Below, piece after piece: positions 1 through 6,226 of a DNA stretch of 6,421 bases. The stretch is from the NCBI GenBank assembly GCA_021782195.1, contig JAJXVI010000149.1:1-6421 (forward strand). Reading direction: 5' to 3'. Numbering within the stretch: position 1 is the first letter of the stretch; every line of letters starts with the position of its first letter. The notes beneath the pieces are model-generated. The model did not search any database. It was not told the origin of the DNA and was given only the letters and a program-made list of their open reading frames with translations. Source of the stretch: a bacterium. GTDB taxonomy: Bacteria > Vulcanimicrobiota > Xenobia > RGZZ01. The translations under genes and the position numbers were made by a program.

Positions 1-1935
1 CTCCTTCTTGGCATCGATGAATTCGTTTGTGCGATTGCCCGGATCCAGGCGCTGGTAGAACGCCCGGGCTGGCGGAACGGGGCGCGCCAGGGCCAGCAGT
101 TCGAGAATCTGGGGGGTCTGGCGCCAGTTCGTTACCTGCGACTCCATGTAGGTCTCGAAAGCCCGCACACACGCCTCCAGGTCTGCAGGTTGATCGTGCG
201 CGTCGAAGAGGTTCTCCCCTCTGTAACGCAGGCGCACCCGTCCGTAGCCAAGCGGTCGGGCCATGCCCAGCGTATGACGGGCTTTCTCATCGCGACCGAA
301 ATCCAGTGCCCAGAGCAGTGCACCCAGTTCCGCGGGGCGAAGGTTGTGCAGATCGACGTGCGCCGTGAATTTCGTGCCAGCAGGGAGGGGACGAAACGCG
401 GTCCCGACTCGCGACGGATCTACCGTCCGTCCATCGCCTCCGGTGGGGAGCGGCGGATTCCATGTGTCGGTCAGCGTCCGATAACGTTTCCATCCGCGCG
501 GGATTCCGTCACGGTCATTCCACGTGCGGTACGCCGCCCTGCTGGCGGGTTGCCCTCCGGGTGTCGATGCACTCTGCTCCACGTAGTTCGGGTAGTAGCT
601 CGCCTTGGGGGCGCCCAGGATGGCAGAGACCTCCCTGCCTGGCCTCACGTCCGCTGTGGCGATGGCGTGCGAGATACCGACGCGGCCCTTGAGGGCCAGC
701 GCGTTCCGGTCATCCCGCTTGCGCTCGTGACCGCTCCTGGTTCTCTCGCGCACCGTTCCGAAGAGACCTTCGGCGAAGTCGAACACCCGCACCGGCTTGC
801 CCGGCTCCACAGACGGCGCATCGCGGTGGGTGGGAGAAAGGTTGTCGATGGCTGCCCCGATGCTGTACTGGTAGGGGAGTCGGAACATCATGGCCAGCCC
901 GAACGCAGTGACCTCCCGACCCGCGTCATCCGTCAGGAAAAAGACGGGAACACGCTTTCCCAACTCCAGTTGCTTCTCCCAGAAGGCCCACTCGACGTTG
1001 GGCGTCTGGGAGCGCCCCAGGTTGTTCTGCTGGCCCCGGTCGCTGTGCCCGAACTCGAAGTTCTCGAACGTTCGCTGTGAGACGGCCATGGTGCGCGGCG
1101 ATGCTGGCTTCACGAACACAAAATCGTGATGCTTTGCGTTGCCTGCGCCGAAGCGTCTTCCGGTATTATCGGGTCGCCACGCTGCAGGCTGGCCCGTAAA
1201 CACCAGGACCCCAGGTGTGCCGCCGGCTGCTGGAACGGCCTTGCCGAACTCTGAAAGCAACACGCGATTGTTTGCCTTCTTGCCCCGGATGAACTCGACT
1301 GCCACCCTGACGCCCAGCGGCTTGCCTCTCCACTGGTTGTACTTGTCAACCGACGACTGCTTTCTTCCCGGGCTGAACCCCGGCACACCGGCGGTTCTCG
1401 CGACATCTTCCAGGGCTCGGTATTCAATCTTCGCGAAATCGCAGAGCTCGATCGTGGCGTCGTCCCACTCGCCGTCGCCGTTGCGTTTCGCGGAAAGCAA
1501 TCCCGCGTTGACGAGCGGCATCGGCTCTTTCCTGCGCGTCTTCATATTCTCCACGATGTCGGCCATGTACTTGCCGTACAGGGTGGGGTTCTGAAGGTCG
1601 CGCACGGCATAGCGATGGTCGTTGACGCGGGCAAAGCGACCGAACGTTGCGATCTCGATGACATTGCGCAGCATTCCACGGAGGGCTGTGCCGGGCAGGG
1701 CATAGCGACCGTCCTCAAGCTGGAACGGCATCTCCTTTGCCTGTGTTCCGCGCGTAAAAATCGGGGTCTCCGCCTCGATCTCAAGCTCCAGCGTACCGCA
1801 CAGACCGTCCTCGAACGGTACGTCCTGGAGCGGTGGCATCTGGCGAAGCTCGGGGTCTCTCGGCTGTATCCACGTCGGAAATACGACGGTTTTGCTCAGC
1901 GGCACGAAGCCGTAGGGTGCGGTGATCTCGTTCAC
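1..1935 (-). CDS. Large type III RAMP protein, TIGR03986 / Cas7-insertion type (3' end outside window)
   Basis: Open from a GTG at 1935 to the window edge with no stop: 645 codons, incomplete at the C-terminus. It probably forms the crRNA 3'-end side of the backbone in a III-D effector. Visible motifs: N-terminal PYGFVPLSKTVVFP (about 7-20); the RAMP turn LPGTALRGMLRN (80-91) followed by FGRF; DHRYAVRDL (106-114); GVLVFTGQ (242-249); VPVFFL (329-334); FRLPYQYSIG (351-360); DFAEGLFG (386-393) and GRVGISHA (417-424); a glycine-rich loop LGMARPLGYG (556-565); then a helical tail with ELLALARP and NEFIDAKKE. Two Cas7-like halves appear separated by a Lys/Arg/Asn-rich stretch (roughly 146-340), the likely 'insertion'. 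The usual Cas7 catalytic Asp before the PG turn is not evident. The GTG start is chosen because it overlaps the csx19 stop as GTGA and has AAGGAGG seven bases upstream. In family members I recall, the NEF..AK motif lies close to the C-terminus, so little is probably missing. The family call is recognition of motifs, not a search result. Confidence 0.87.
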   Translation of the reverse strand, partial: MNEITAPYGFVPLSKTVVFPTWIQPRDPELRQMPPLQDVPFEDGLCGTLELEIEAETPIFTRGTQAKEMPFQLEDGRYALPGTALRGMLRNVIEIATFGRFARVNDHRYAVRDLQNPTLYGKYMADIVENMKTRRKEPMPLVNAGLLSAKRNGDGEWDDATIELCDFAKIEYRALEDVARTAGVPGFSPGRKQSSVDKYNQWRGKPLGVRVAVEFIRGKKANNRVLLSEFGKAVPAAGGTPGVLVFTGQPAAWRPDNTGRRFGAGNAKHHDFVFVKPASPRTMAVSQRTFENFEFGHSDRGQQNNLGRSQTPNVEWAFWEKQLELGKRVPVFFLTDDAGREVTAFGLAMMFRLPYQYSIGAAIDNLSPTHRDAPSVEPGKPVRVFDFAEGLFGTVRERTRSGHERKRDDRNALALKGRVGISHAIATADVRPGREVSAILGAPKASYYPNYVEQSASTPGGQPASRAAYRTWNDRDGIPRGWKRYRTLTDTWNPPLPTGGDGRTVDPSRVGTAFRPLPAGTKFTAHVDLHNLRPAELGALLWALDFGRDEKARHTLGMARPLGYGRVRLRYRGENLFDAHDQPADLEACVRAFETYMESQVTNWRQTPQILELLALARPVPPARAFYQRLDPGNRTNEFIDAKKE

Positions 1936-2420
1936 GATCGGGCCTCCTTGAATCCACAGAAACGTGCCCCGACGGGGGTCCAGACCTCTACCGCGTCGGA
2001 GCCGTCGGCTTCCCAGCCGCGCGCGCAGCGAGTATAGTACTGGCGGTACAGAAGAGGGCTGCCCTCGTGCCCTCTCTCGCAACTCATGTACCTGCGCTCG
2101 ACGAAGACGTGGGTGTCGCCCTTGCCTTCCACCTGGCGCCAGGCGAGCCACCCATCCCCGTCGCTGCGCAGGATGACGGTCTCGTTTCCGTTGACCACGT
2201 CGGCCTCCACGAGCAAACCTTCTCGGCGGCTCGCGTCAAAACGAACAACTTCGCCCGCCAGGGTCACAACACCCTGCCCCTCCGCCGGCAGCAGGTTCCA
2301 GGCTTCAGGCAGCGACGTCACGCGGGGCAGCGGTTCTGTCTCCAGTGTGCAAAGTTCGGCCTTCACGTCCCCCTTGGCCAGGGGGGGAAGTTCCTTCAGC
2401 AGGGAGAGAACGTCTGTCAC
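1932..2420 (-). CDS. csx19: Csx19-like type III-D CRISPR-associated protein
   Basis: 162 residues from GTG at 2420. Csx19 (TIGR03984) is a small non-RAMP subunit of type III-D complexes that packs against the Cas7 backbone; its exact job is not settled. The protein has no RAMP PG turn or glycine loop. It looks like a mostly beta domain: VVTLAGEVVRFDA (51-63), ETVILRSDGDGWLAWRQVEG (80-99), HVFVERRYM (104-112), LYRQYYTR (124-131) and a C-terminal WTPVGARFCGF (147-157), which resembles the final strand-forming motif that I recall for the family. No membrane or signal segment is seen. Start choice: GTG 2420 overlaps the preceding stop as GTGA like its neighbours and has GGAGG nine bases upstream. 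Two in-frame starts further up (GTG 2459, ATG 2441) would lengthen it by 13 or 7 residues but lack a good ribosome site. Identification rests partly on its slot between Cas7-2x and the TIGR03986 protein; sequence resemblance alone is moderate. Confidence 0.68.
   Translation of the reverse strand: MTDVLSLLKELPPLAKGDVKAELCTLETEPLPRVTSLPEAWNLLPAEGQGVVTLAGEVVRFDASRREGLLVEADVVNGNETVILRSDGDGWLAWRQVEGKGDTHVFVERRYMSCERGHEGSPLLYRQYYTRCARGWEADGSDAVEVWTPVGARFCGFKEARS
1943..1949 (-). promoter_or_regulatory. Shine-Dalgarno for the GTG start at 1935
   Basis: AAGGAGG, near-perfect anti-16S complement, lies seven bases before the GTG and inside the last codons of csx19. It decides the GTG start of the large RAMP gene, for which no ATG is present nearby in frame. 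Confidence 0.8.
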
Positions 2421-3853
2421 TGGTCCTGTCCTCCGATCCATTGGCCGCGGTCGGTCCACACAACCTTGCCGCGAAAACGTCCTTGTCCGCGAGCTGTGCC
2501 CAGTGCCAGGCGTCCGTCGCAGAGGTCATTGACGGCACATTTGAAGGCGCGCCGCGCTTCGGGCGAGAGGGCTGAGTCTACCCTTACGGCGACGTCAAGC
2601 TCCAGTTTGCACTGACCCACGGTGAGTTCGTCGAACAGGAGATGATCCATCGGCCCCTGGGTGAATCGGTCGAGACTCACGTGCTGCTGCGGTACGTACC
2701 TGGCATTGGTGACGCGCGCGTCGGAGATGAATACGCGTCCGGGCTCGCCACCGCTGGCACTTCTGACCGAGCCGAACAGTTCGCGCTCGGCCTCAACTTC
2801 CCGGTCTGCCCCGGCCGCCAGTTCGCCATCGGGGCCCATGAACAGGCCCGCCTGGCGTCGCGCGTGAAACGCGGCGCGGTGTCGGAGGGCCCCTTTGACG
2901 CTGCTGCCCGGTACGAGGAAGACCGGTGTCTTCGCGTCGCTCAGGCGTCCGCGGTCGCCATCCCACACCACGTGCCGTTCGGTGAGCGGTAGACGGTCGT
3001 AGGGTTTGTCCGACGAACGCGGGGGCTCGTAGCCCGTTGTCATTCCTCCGCCGATCGCCCACGTTGTGACAGGCTTGAGCGAAAGCGTGCCGCTGACCCA
3101 CCCTTCACCCGTCTCAACCTTGTTCGTCAGGTTCATCGGCTGAAGGATCTTTGATTGCACGGCCCGGTCAATGGCCACAGGCAGGTCCTTGAGCCGATCC
3201 ACGTCACTCGGTTTCGTGCGGTCCGTGAGGTCGAACGAGGCATGGAGCACTCGCACCACATTGAACCGTCCGAAGCCGCGTCGTGACTTTCCTCCCAGTC
3301 GCACTTCCGGGCGTTGAAGCGCATTCACGAGGTCAGCAACCTTCGCGCTATTGTTTTCCGCCAGCGAGATCTCGAACGTGAATCGGGCGCCAGCCGGGAC
3401 CACGAGCTCGTCAAACTTGCCGCGCTCGTCGACCGCTCCGTGCTTGCCGATGCGCACGTGGTCGCGCCCCGCCCCCGCCGCCAGGAACGCCAGGACCGGA
3501 TCGTCGAGTGGAGCGCCGCGAAACGGCACGGGAAGATTCTTCTGATTGTGGACGTGGGCGAAGCTCACCCGGAGCTTCGACGCCTGACCGTCGCCACGCG
3601 ACTGGAACCCGAACACTTCTCGGCAGCGTGCCGCGCCTTTCTCACCGTGAAAGTCTTCCATGGCGTGTCGCATTACGCCCGCGAGGCTTTCTCCCGGGAT
3701 GCAGGGCAGGCCGTTCGCGTCGGTGACAAAGACCGCGTCGAAAAGATGGTCGCTTTCCGCGGCGCCCACGACGAACGCGGTCTCGAACTCGATGGTTACG
3801 TATGCGATTTCAAATCGGCTCCACGGGTGAGCAGACCTGTCGTTGCTCGTCAT
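2417..3853 (-). CDS. Tandem double-Cas7 RAMP protein (Cas7-2x type)
   Basis: 478 residues with two consecutive Cas7/Csm3-like RAMP domains, filling two backbone positions of the effector from one polypeptide. Domain 1 (about 12-205): CIPGESLAGVMRHAME (51-66) is the PG turn and helix; RLGGKSRRGFGRF (185-197) is the glycine-rich loop. D39, six residues before D45 ahead of the turn, lines up with the target-RNA-cutting Asp of Csm3. Domain 2 (about 250-468): VPGSSVKGALRHRAAFHARR (314-333), GRVFISDARV (372-381) and a glycine-rich loop LGTARGQGRFRG (451-462). In domain 2 the place matching the catalytic Asp appears to hold E292 (next D298), so cleavage there is uncertain. The ATG at 3853 overlaps the Csx10 stop as ATGA and has GGAGG seven bases upstream. 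Length and two-domain build fit the Cas7-2x subunit of III-Dv complexes. Two PG turns and two glycine loops make the double-RAMP call secure; the III-Dv name is inference from context. Confidence 0.88.
   Translation of the reverse strand: MTSNDRSAHPWSRFEIAYVTIEFETAFVVGAAESDHLFDAVFVTDANGLPCIPGESLAGVMRHAMEDFHGEKGAARCREVFGFQSRGDGQASKLRVSFAHVHNQKNLPVPFRGAPLDDPVLAFLAAGAGRDHVRIGKHGAVDERGKFDELVVPAGARFTFEISLAENNSAKVADLVNALQRPEVRLGGKSRRGFGRFNVVRVLHASFDLTDRTKPSDVDRLKDLPVAIDRAVQSKILQPMNLTNKVETGEGWVSGTLSLKPVTTWAIGGGMTTGYEPPRSSDKPYDRLPLTERHVVWDGDRGRLSDAKTPVFLVPGSSVKGALRHRAAFHARRQAGLFMGPDGELAAGADREVEAERELFGSVRSASGGEPGRVFISDARVTNARYVPQQHVSLDRFTQGPMDHLLFDELTVGQCKLELDVAVRVDSALSPEARRAFKCAVNDLCDGRLALGTARGQGRFRGKVVWTDRGQWIGGQDQ
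2430..2434 (-). promoter_or_regulatory. Shine-Dalgarno deciding the csx19 GTG start
   Basis: GGAGG nine bases before GTG 2420, inside the 3' end of the Cas7-2x gene. It lies downstream of the alternative starts at 2459 and 2441, so it cannot serve them. Confidence 0.65.
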
Positions 3854-5382
3854 GACCCGACCTCCGTCTCAAGCTCTTCGCGCATGCACGCACTGGCCAG
3901 CATCTCAAGGAACATGGGCAACTGGTCGCCATTGAACGGTTCGCAGCACGTGATGAGCGGACCACGCGCGCTCTTCCACTCCCGCGAAAGCGCACGGCGG
4001 CCTGACAGGAGAAGCCCGCCTTCACGCGCGAGTTCCTTGTGCTGATGTCTGGTGCGGTCTCTCGTCTCGCGCCATTCTGGTTCTCGGAACAGCTCGTCGA
4101 GAAGGCTGGATCCGCTCTTCCGGAATTGAGCTTCGCGCGCAACCGTGCGCAACACGCCCCACTGTGAAGGCGGAACACGATGCCGTCGCAACTCCCTGGC
4201 CGCCTGGTTTGCCTTCTCGAAAAGTGTCACCATCATGATACGGTCGAGGGCACGTTTGCTGGCCCAACCGAACAGCTGGTCGCCGGCCAGGGCCTTCCTG
4301 GGATCGCCCAGGACTTCCCCGGCAGGGCTTTCAGCTTCATCGACGATCGGGATACGGTCAATCACGAGCCACGCGGGAGAGACCTCGACCTCGCCATATC
4401 CTTCTCCTCGGTGTTCACCCACTCCCTGGGCGAGCTCCTTTACGAGAGTCGCGACGTCTGCCTTGACCTGATGGGGGTGTCGGAAGGTGATCACCGAGCC
4501 CCGTTCGATGGCGTACCGGTCAGTTTCGGGTCGGTTGCGTTTCCCGTTGAAGTGCACGATGCGCGTCGTACGAATCGCGCTCGCAGCTTCGTCATAGACC
4601 CAGCCTTCTCCGAGTCGGAAAGCCTCCGCGTACGGAACGCAGGTGGGGGTTCCCGTTGACGGGTCGCGCAACAGGCAACGTGAGGCGCAGAGAAACGAAA
4701 TCTGCCCCGCTGCCGGTGTGGCCGTCGCCAGGCCATCGATGCGCCCCTTATGCCGTCTGACACGCGCCAGACCCATCTCCTGGTTGCGTGACCGGCCGAG
4801 TCGTACAGCTTCGCGACAGAGCGCCGTCACCACACGCTCGACATCAGCGGTGGGCCCTGAAACTCTGGTGACAAAGCGCGCGCCGGCTTCAATGACCGGA
4901 ATCCCGAACAGCAGGCCGTCGCGGGACCGTCCGCTCGGGTCGATCGCGGTGCGCATCGAGCGAGCTGTGTGAACCTCGACGCGACGGGCCTTGCCCTCGC
5001 TGGTGGCGATCATCCAACCTTCCCCGCACGGCTTGTGCTGGGTGCCTTCGGCCCGTCTTCGCGCCTCCGCCGAAGCAAAGTTGGAGGCTTCCCCGGTCGA
5101 CCCGTGTTTGGGATACTGCCAGGAGCGCGGAACCGGCCACGCACGGTGTTCCCCGTCGAGGGGAACGGCGTCGCAGATGCGCACGGTTCCCTGGTGGAAG
5201 ATGCGAAAAGCTTCCTCCTCGGTCAGGTCGCCGCGGTACATTCGCCCGGCAGCCGCGCCCCACAGCGTGCGCCCGGGAATGCACGTGAACGTGTCCGGCT
5301 CCCCCAGTGTGCGGTTCGACGTGCTCAATGACACGTCGGTCAGCAGCTCCACGTCGAGGTCAACATGCTTGTGCTCGCTCAT
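3850..5382 (-). CDS. csx10: Csx10-type Cas5 RAMP with helical C-terminal (possible Cas11) extension
   Basis: 510 residues. Csx10 is the Cas5-like subunit of type III-D that holds the crRNA 5' tag beside Cas10. The N-terminal RAMP has CIPGRTLWGAAAGRMY (34-49), a VPRSWQYPKH segment (84-93), HTARSMRTAIDPSGRSRDG (138-156), LLFG (157-160) and glycine-rich loop RLGRSRNQEMGLARV (194-208). A second RAMP half ends in GVGEHRGEGYGEVEV (320-334). These follow the Csx10 (TIGR02674) pattern. From about 365 on there is a 145-residue, largely helical region (FGWASKRALDRI, PSQWGVLRTVAREA, FLEMLASACM) that I interpret as the counterpart of the Cas11 part of the III-Dv Cas7-Cas5-Cas11 protein; no separate small-subunit gene is visible in the window. 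Start: ATG 5382 overlaps the cas7 stop as ATGA and has a GGAGGAGGG ribosome site. The frame is open upstream (possible ATG at 5484), but that would overlap cas7 by 106 bases and adds an Arg/Pro-rich, unlikely leader. Confidence 0.87.
   Translation of the reverse strand: MSEHKHVDLDVELLTDVSLSTSNRTLGEPDTFTCIPGRTLWGAAAGRMYRGDLTEEEAFRIFHQGTVRICDAVPLDGEHRAWPVPRSWQYPKHGSTGEASNFASAEARRRAEGTQHKPCGEGWMIATSEGKARRVEVHTARSMRTAIDPSGRSRDGLLFGIPVIEAGARFVTRVSGPTADVERVVTALCREAVRLGRSRNQEMGLARVRRHKGRIDGLATATPAAGQISFLCASRCLLRDPSTGTPTCVPYAEAFRLGEGWVYDEAASAIRTTRIVHFNGKRNRPETDRYAIERGSVITFRHPHQVKADVATLVKELAQGVGEHRGEGYGEVEVSPAWLVIDRIPIVDEAESPAGEVLGDPRKALAGDQLFGWASKRALDRIMMVTLFEKANQAARELRRHRVPPSQWGVLRTVAREAQFRKSGSSLLDELFREPEWRETRDRTRHQHKELAREGGLLLSGRRALSREWKSARGPLITCCEPFNGDQLPMFLEMLASACMREELETEVGS
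3861..3865 (-). promoter_or_regulatory. Shine-Dalgarno for Cas7-2x
   Basis: GGAGG seven bases before ATG 3853, within the last codons of csx10. It supports the ATGA-overlap start. Confidence 0.65.
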
Positions 5383-6086
5383 TTTCCCTCCTCCAGCGAC
5401 ACGTCGACTCGTCCGAGGCCGCGACTGCGGCGACTGCCGAGCGCGCGCAGCAACGGCAGGCACTTGCGCAGGTCGTCGATCCACTGGCGGTCATCGGACG
5501 GCCCGCGCACCTCTGCGTACAGGGTCATGGGCACGGCCACCTCGGTGACCCGCAGCGAGTGCTCCAGCGCCACACCCCTTGAATCGATGGCGGTTGATGC
5601 CAGGAAGGTGAACAGGGCATTGAGGATCTCGTCGTTCTCTCGAGCCTCCTCCACCGAGGTTGAGGTCGTTGCGTTCATTCGCGCTCGTGCCCAGTCGCGC
5701 CACGCCTGCGGCAGGCGTGCCGACCCGAACCACAGGGTGCCTTCGTGAGAGGAGAATCGCCCCTGCTCGAGCCGCGACTCGTGCTCGTCTCCCTCGTCGT
5801 GCCCGGACGTGGCGGCGCTGTTGTAGGACAGGGCTTCCGACCGCCCCGCCGCGACCGCCACGGGCGACCCGAACCACTTCTGGATGCGTTCGCCCGGGAC
5901 GCGCCCTGACAGCGCGGCCAGTTCCATCGCGTCGCGTAAGAGTCCCTTGATCGTGCGACCCGGCAGGACTGGCAACTGGTCGACGTCTCGCACGACCACA
6001 GCGTCGGCGATAGCGTCACTGCCGAGCCCCGATCCGATGTGCCAGTAGGAGCTCAGCTCAAACTTCAGCGTGCACGTGGGCATCAT
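5379..6086 (-). CDS. cas7: Cas7 (Csm3-like) RAMP backbone subunit
   Basis: 235 residues, a stand-alone single Cas7/Csm3-type RAMP. Such subunits bind crRNA along the backbone and cut target RNA at six-base intervals. Seen: a first strand SSYWHIGSG (12-20), D28-A-V-V-V-R-D34 where D28 aligns with the Csm3 catalytic Asp, the PG turn LPGRTIKGLLRDAME (41-55), TAIDSRGVALEHSLRVTEV (165-183) typical of the Cas7 central sheet, and the C-terminal glycine-rich loop LGSRRSRGLGRVDV (216-229). An acidic, His-containing stretch (about 94-108) may be a thumb-like loop. Two ATGs are adjacent: 6086 overlaps the upstream frame's stop as ATGA, while 6083 has the better distance (seven bases) from the GGAG site, so the protein may be 234 residues. 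It overlaps csx10 as ATGA. Because the III-Dv complex has Cas7 fused ahead of Cas5-Cas11, this gene looks like the unfused Cas7 part. RAMP call certain, exact subtype inferred. Confidence 0.9.
   Translation of the reverse strand: MMPTCTLKFELSSYWHIGSGLGSDAIADAVVVRDVDQLPVLPGRTIKGLLRDAMELAALSGRVPGERIQKWFGSPVAVAAGRSEALSYNSAATSGHDEGDEHESRLEQGRFSSHEGTLWFGSARLPQAWRDWARARMNATTSTSVEEARENDEILNALFTFLASTAIDSRGVALEHSLRVTEVAVPMTLYAEVRGPSDDRQWIDDLRKCLPLLRALGSRRSRGLGRVDVSLEEGK
5386..5394 (-). promoter_or_regulatory. Shine-Dalgarno deciding the csx10 start
   Basis: GGAGGAGGG followed by AAA and ATG 5382; its GGAGG core is seven bases from the ATG. It lies in the final codons of cas7 and rejects the upstream in-frame ATG at 5484. 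Confidence 0.75.
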
Positions 6087-6226
6087 TCCACTCCTTTCAT
6101 ACTCAGGTCATCGTCGTCACCGGCAGATTTCTCGAAGTAGCGCAGGGCCAGTGCGTCGCGCACAGGGGTGGGGCGCGCGTCTTTCCGTGTGTCGAGGTTC
6201 AACACCACCTGTCTACCCACGGTCAT
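6083..6226 (-). CDS. Alternative reading: separate 47-codon small ORF before cas7
   Basis: If the incoming frame truly ends at its TGA (6225-6223), an ATG at 6226 overlaps that stop as ATGA and opens a 47-residue frame (MTVGRQVVLNLDTRKDA, RDALALRYFEK, acidic end) that itself overlaps cas7 by ATGA. Third positions are mostly G/C, so this stretch is probably translated in either model. No convincing ribosome site precedes the ATG, and 47 residues is too short for a usual small subunit (Cas11). It is the same sequence as the tail of the frameshifted gene; only one of the two readings can be right. Confidence 0.3.
   Translation of the reverse strand: MTVGRQVVLNLDTRKDARPTPVRDALALRYFEKSAGDDDDLSMKGVE

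Noticed and set aside
190..1080. 296-codon open frame on the plus strand
   Set aside because: It lies wholly antisense to the large RAMP gene, which has recognisable motifs along its length; the translation is Arg/Pro-rich and matches no family. Long antisense frames are common in GC-rich coding DNA.
1110..1427. 105-codon minus-strand frame
   Set aside because: Out-of-frame shadow inside the large RAMP gene with no family resemblance.
2421..2459. Longer csx19 start at GTG 2459 or ATG 2441
   Set aside because: Would overlap Cas7-2x by 25-43 bases without a ribosome site, while GTG 2420 has GGAGG and the operon's usual 4-base overlap.
3314..4045. 243-codon open frame on the plus strand
   Set aside because: Antisense shadow across the Cas7-2x/csx10 junction; no motifs and no ribosome site.
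5383..5484. Extended csx10 N-terminus from ATG 5484
   Set aside because: The extra 34 residues are Arg/Pro-rich shadow of the cas7 3' end; the typical Csx10 first strand begins right after ATG 5382.
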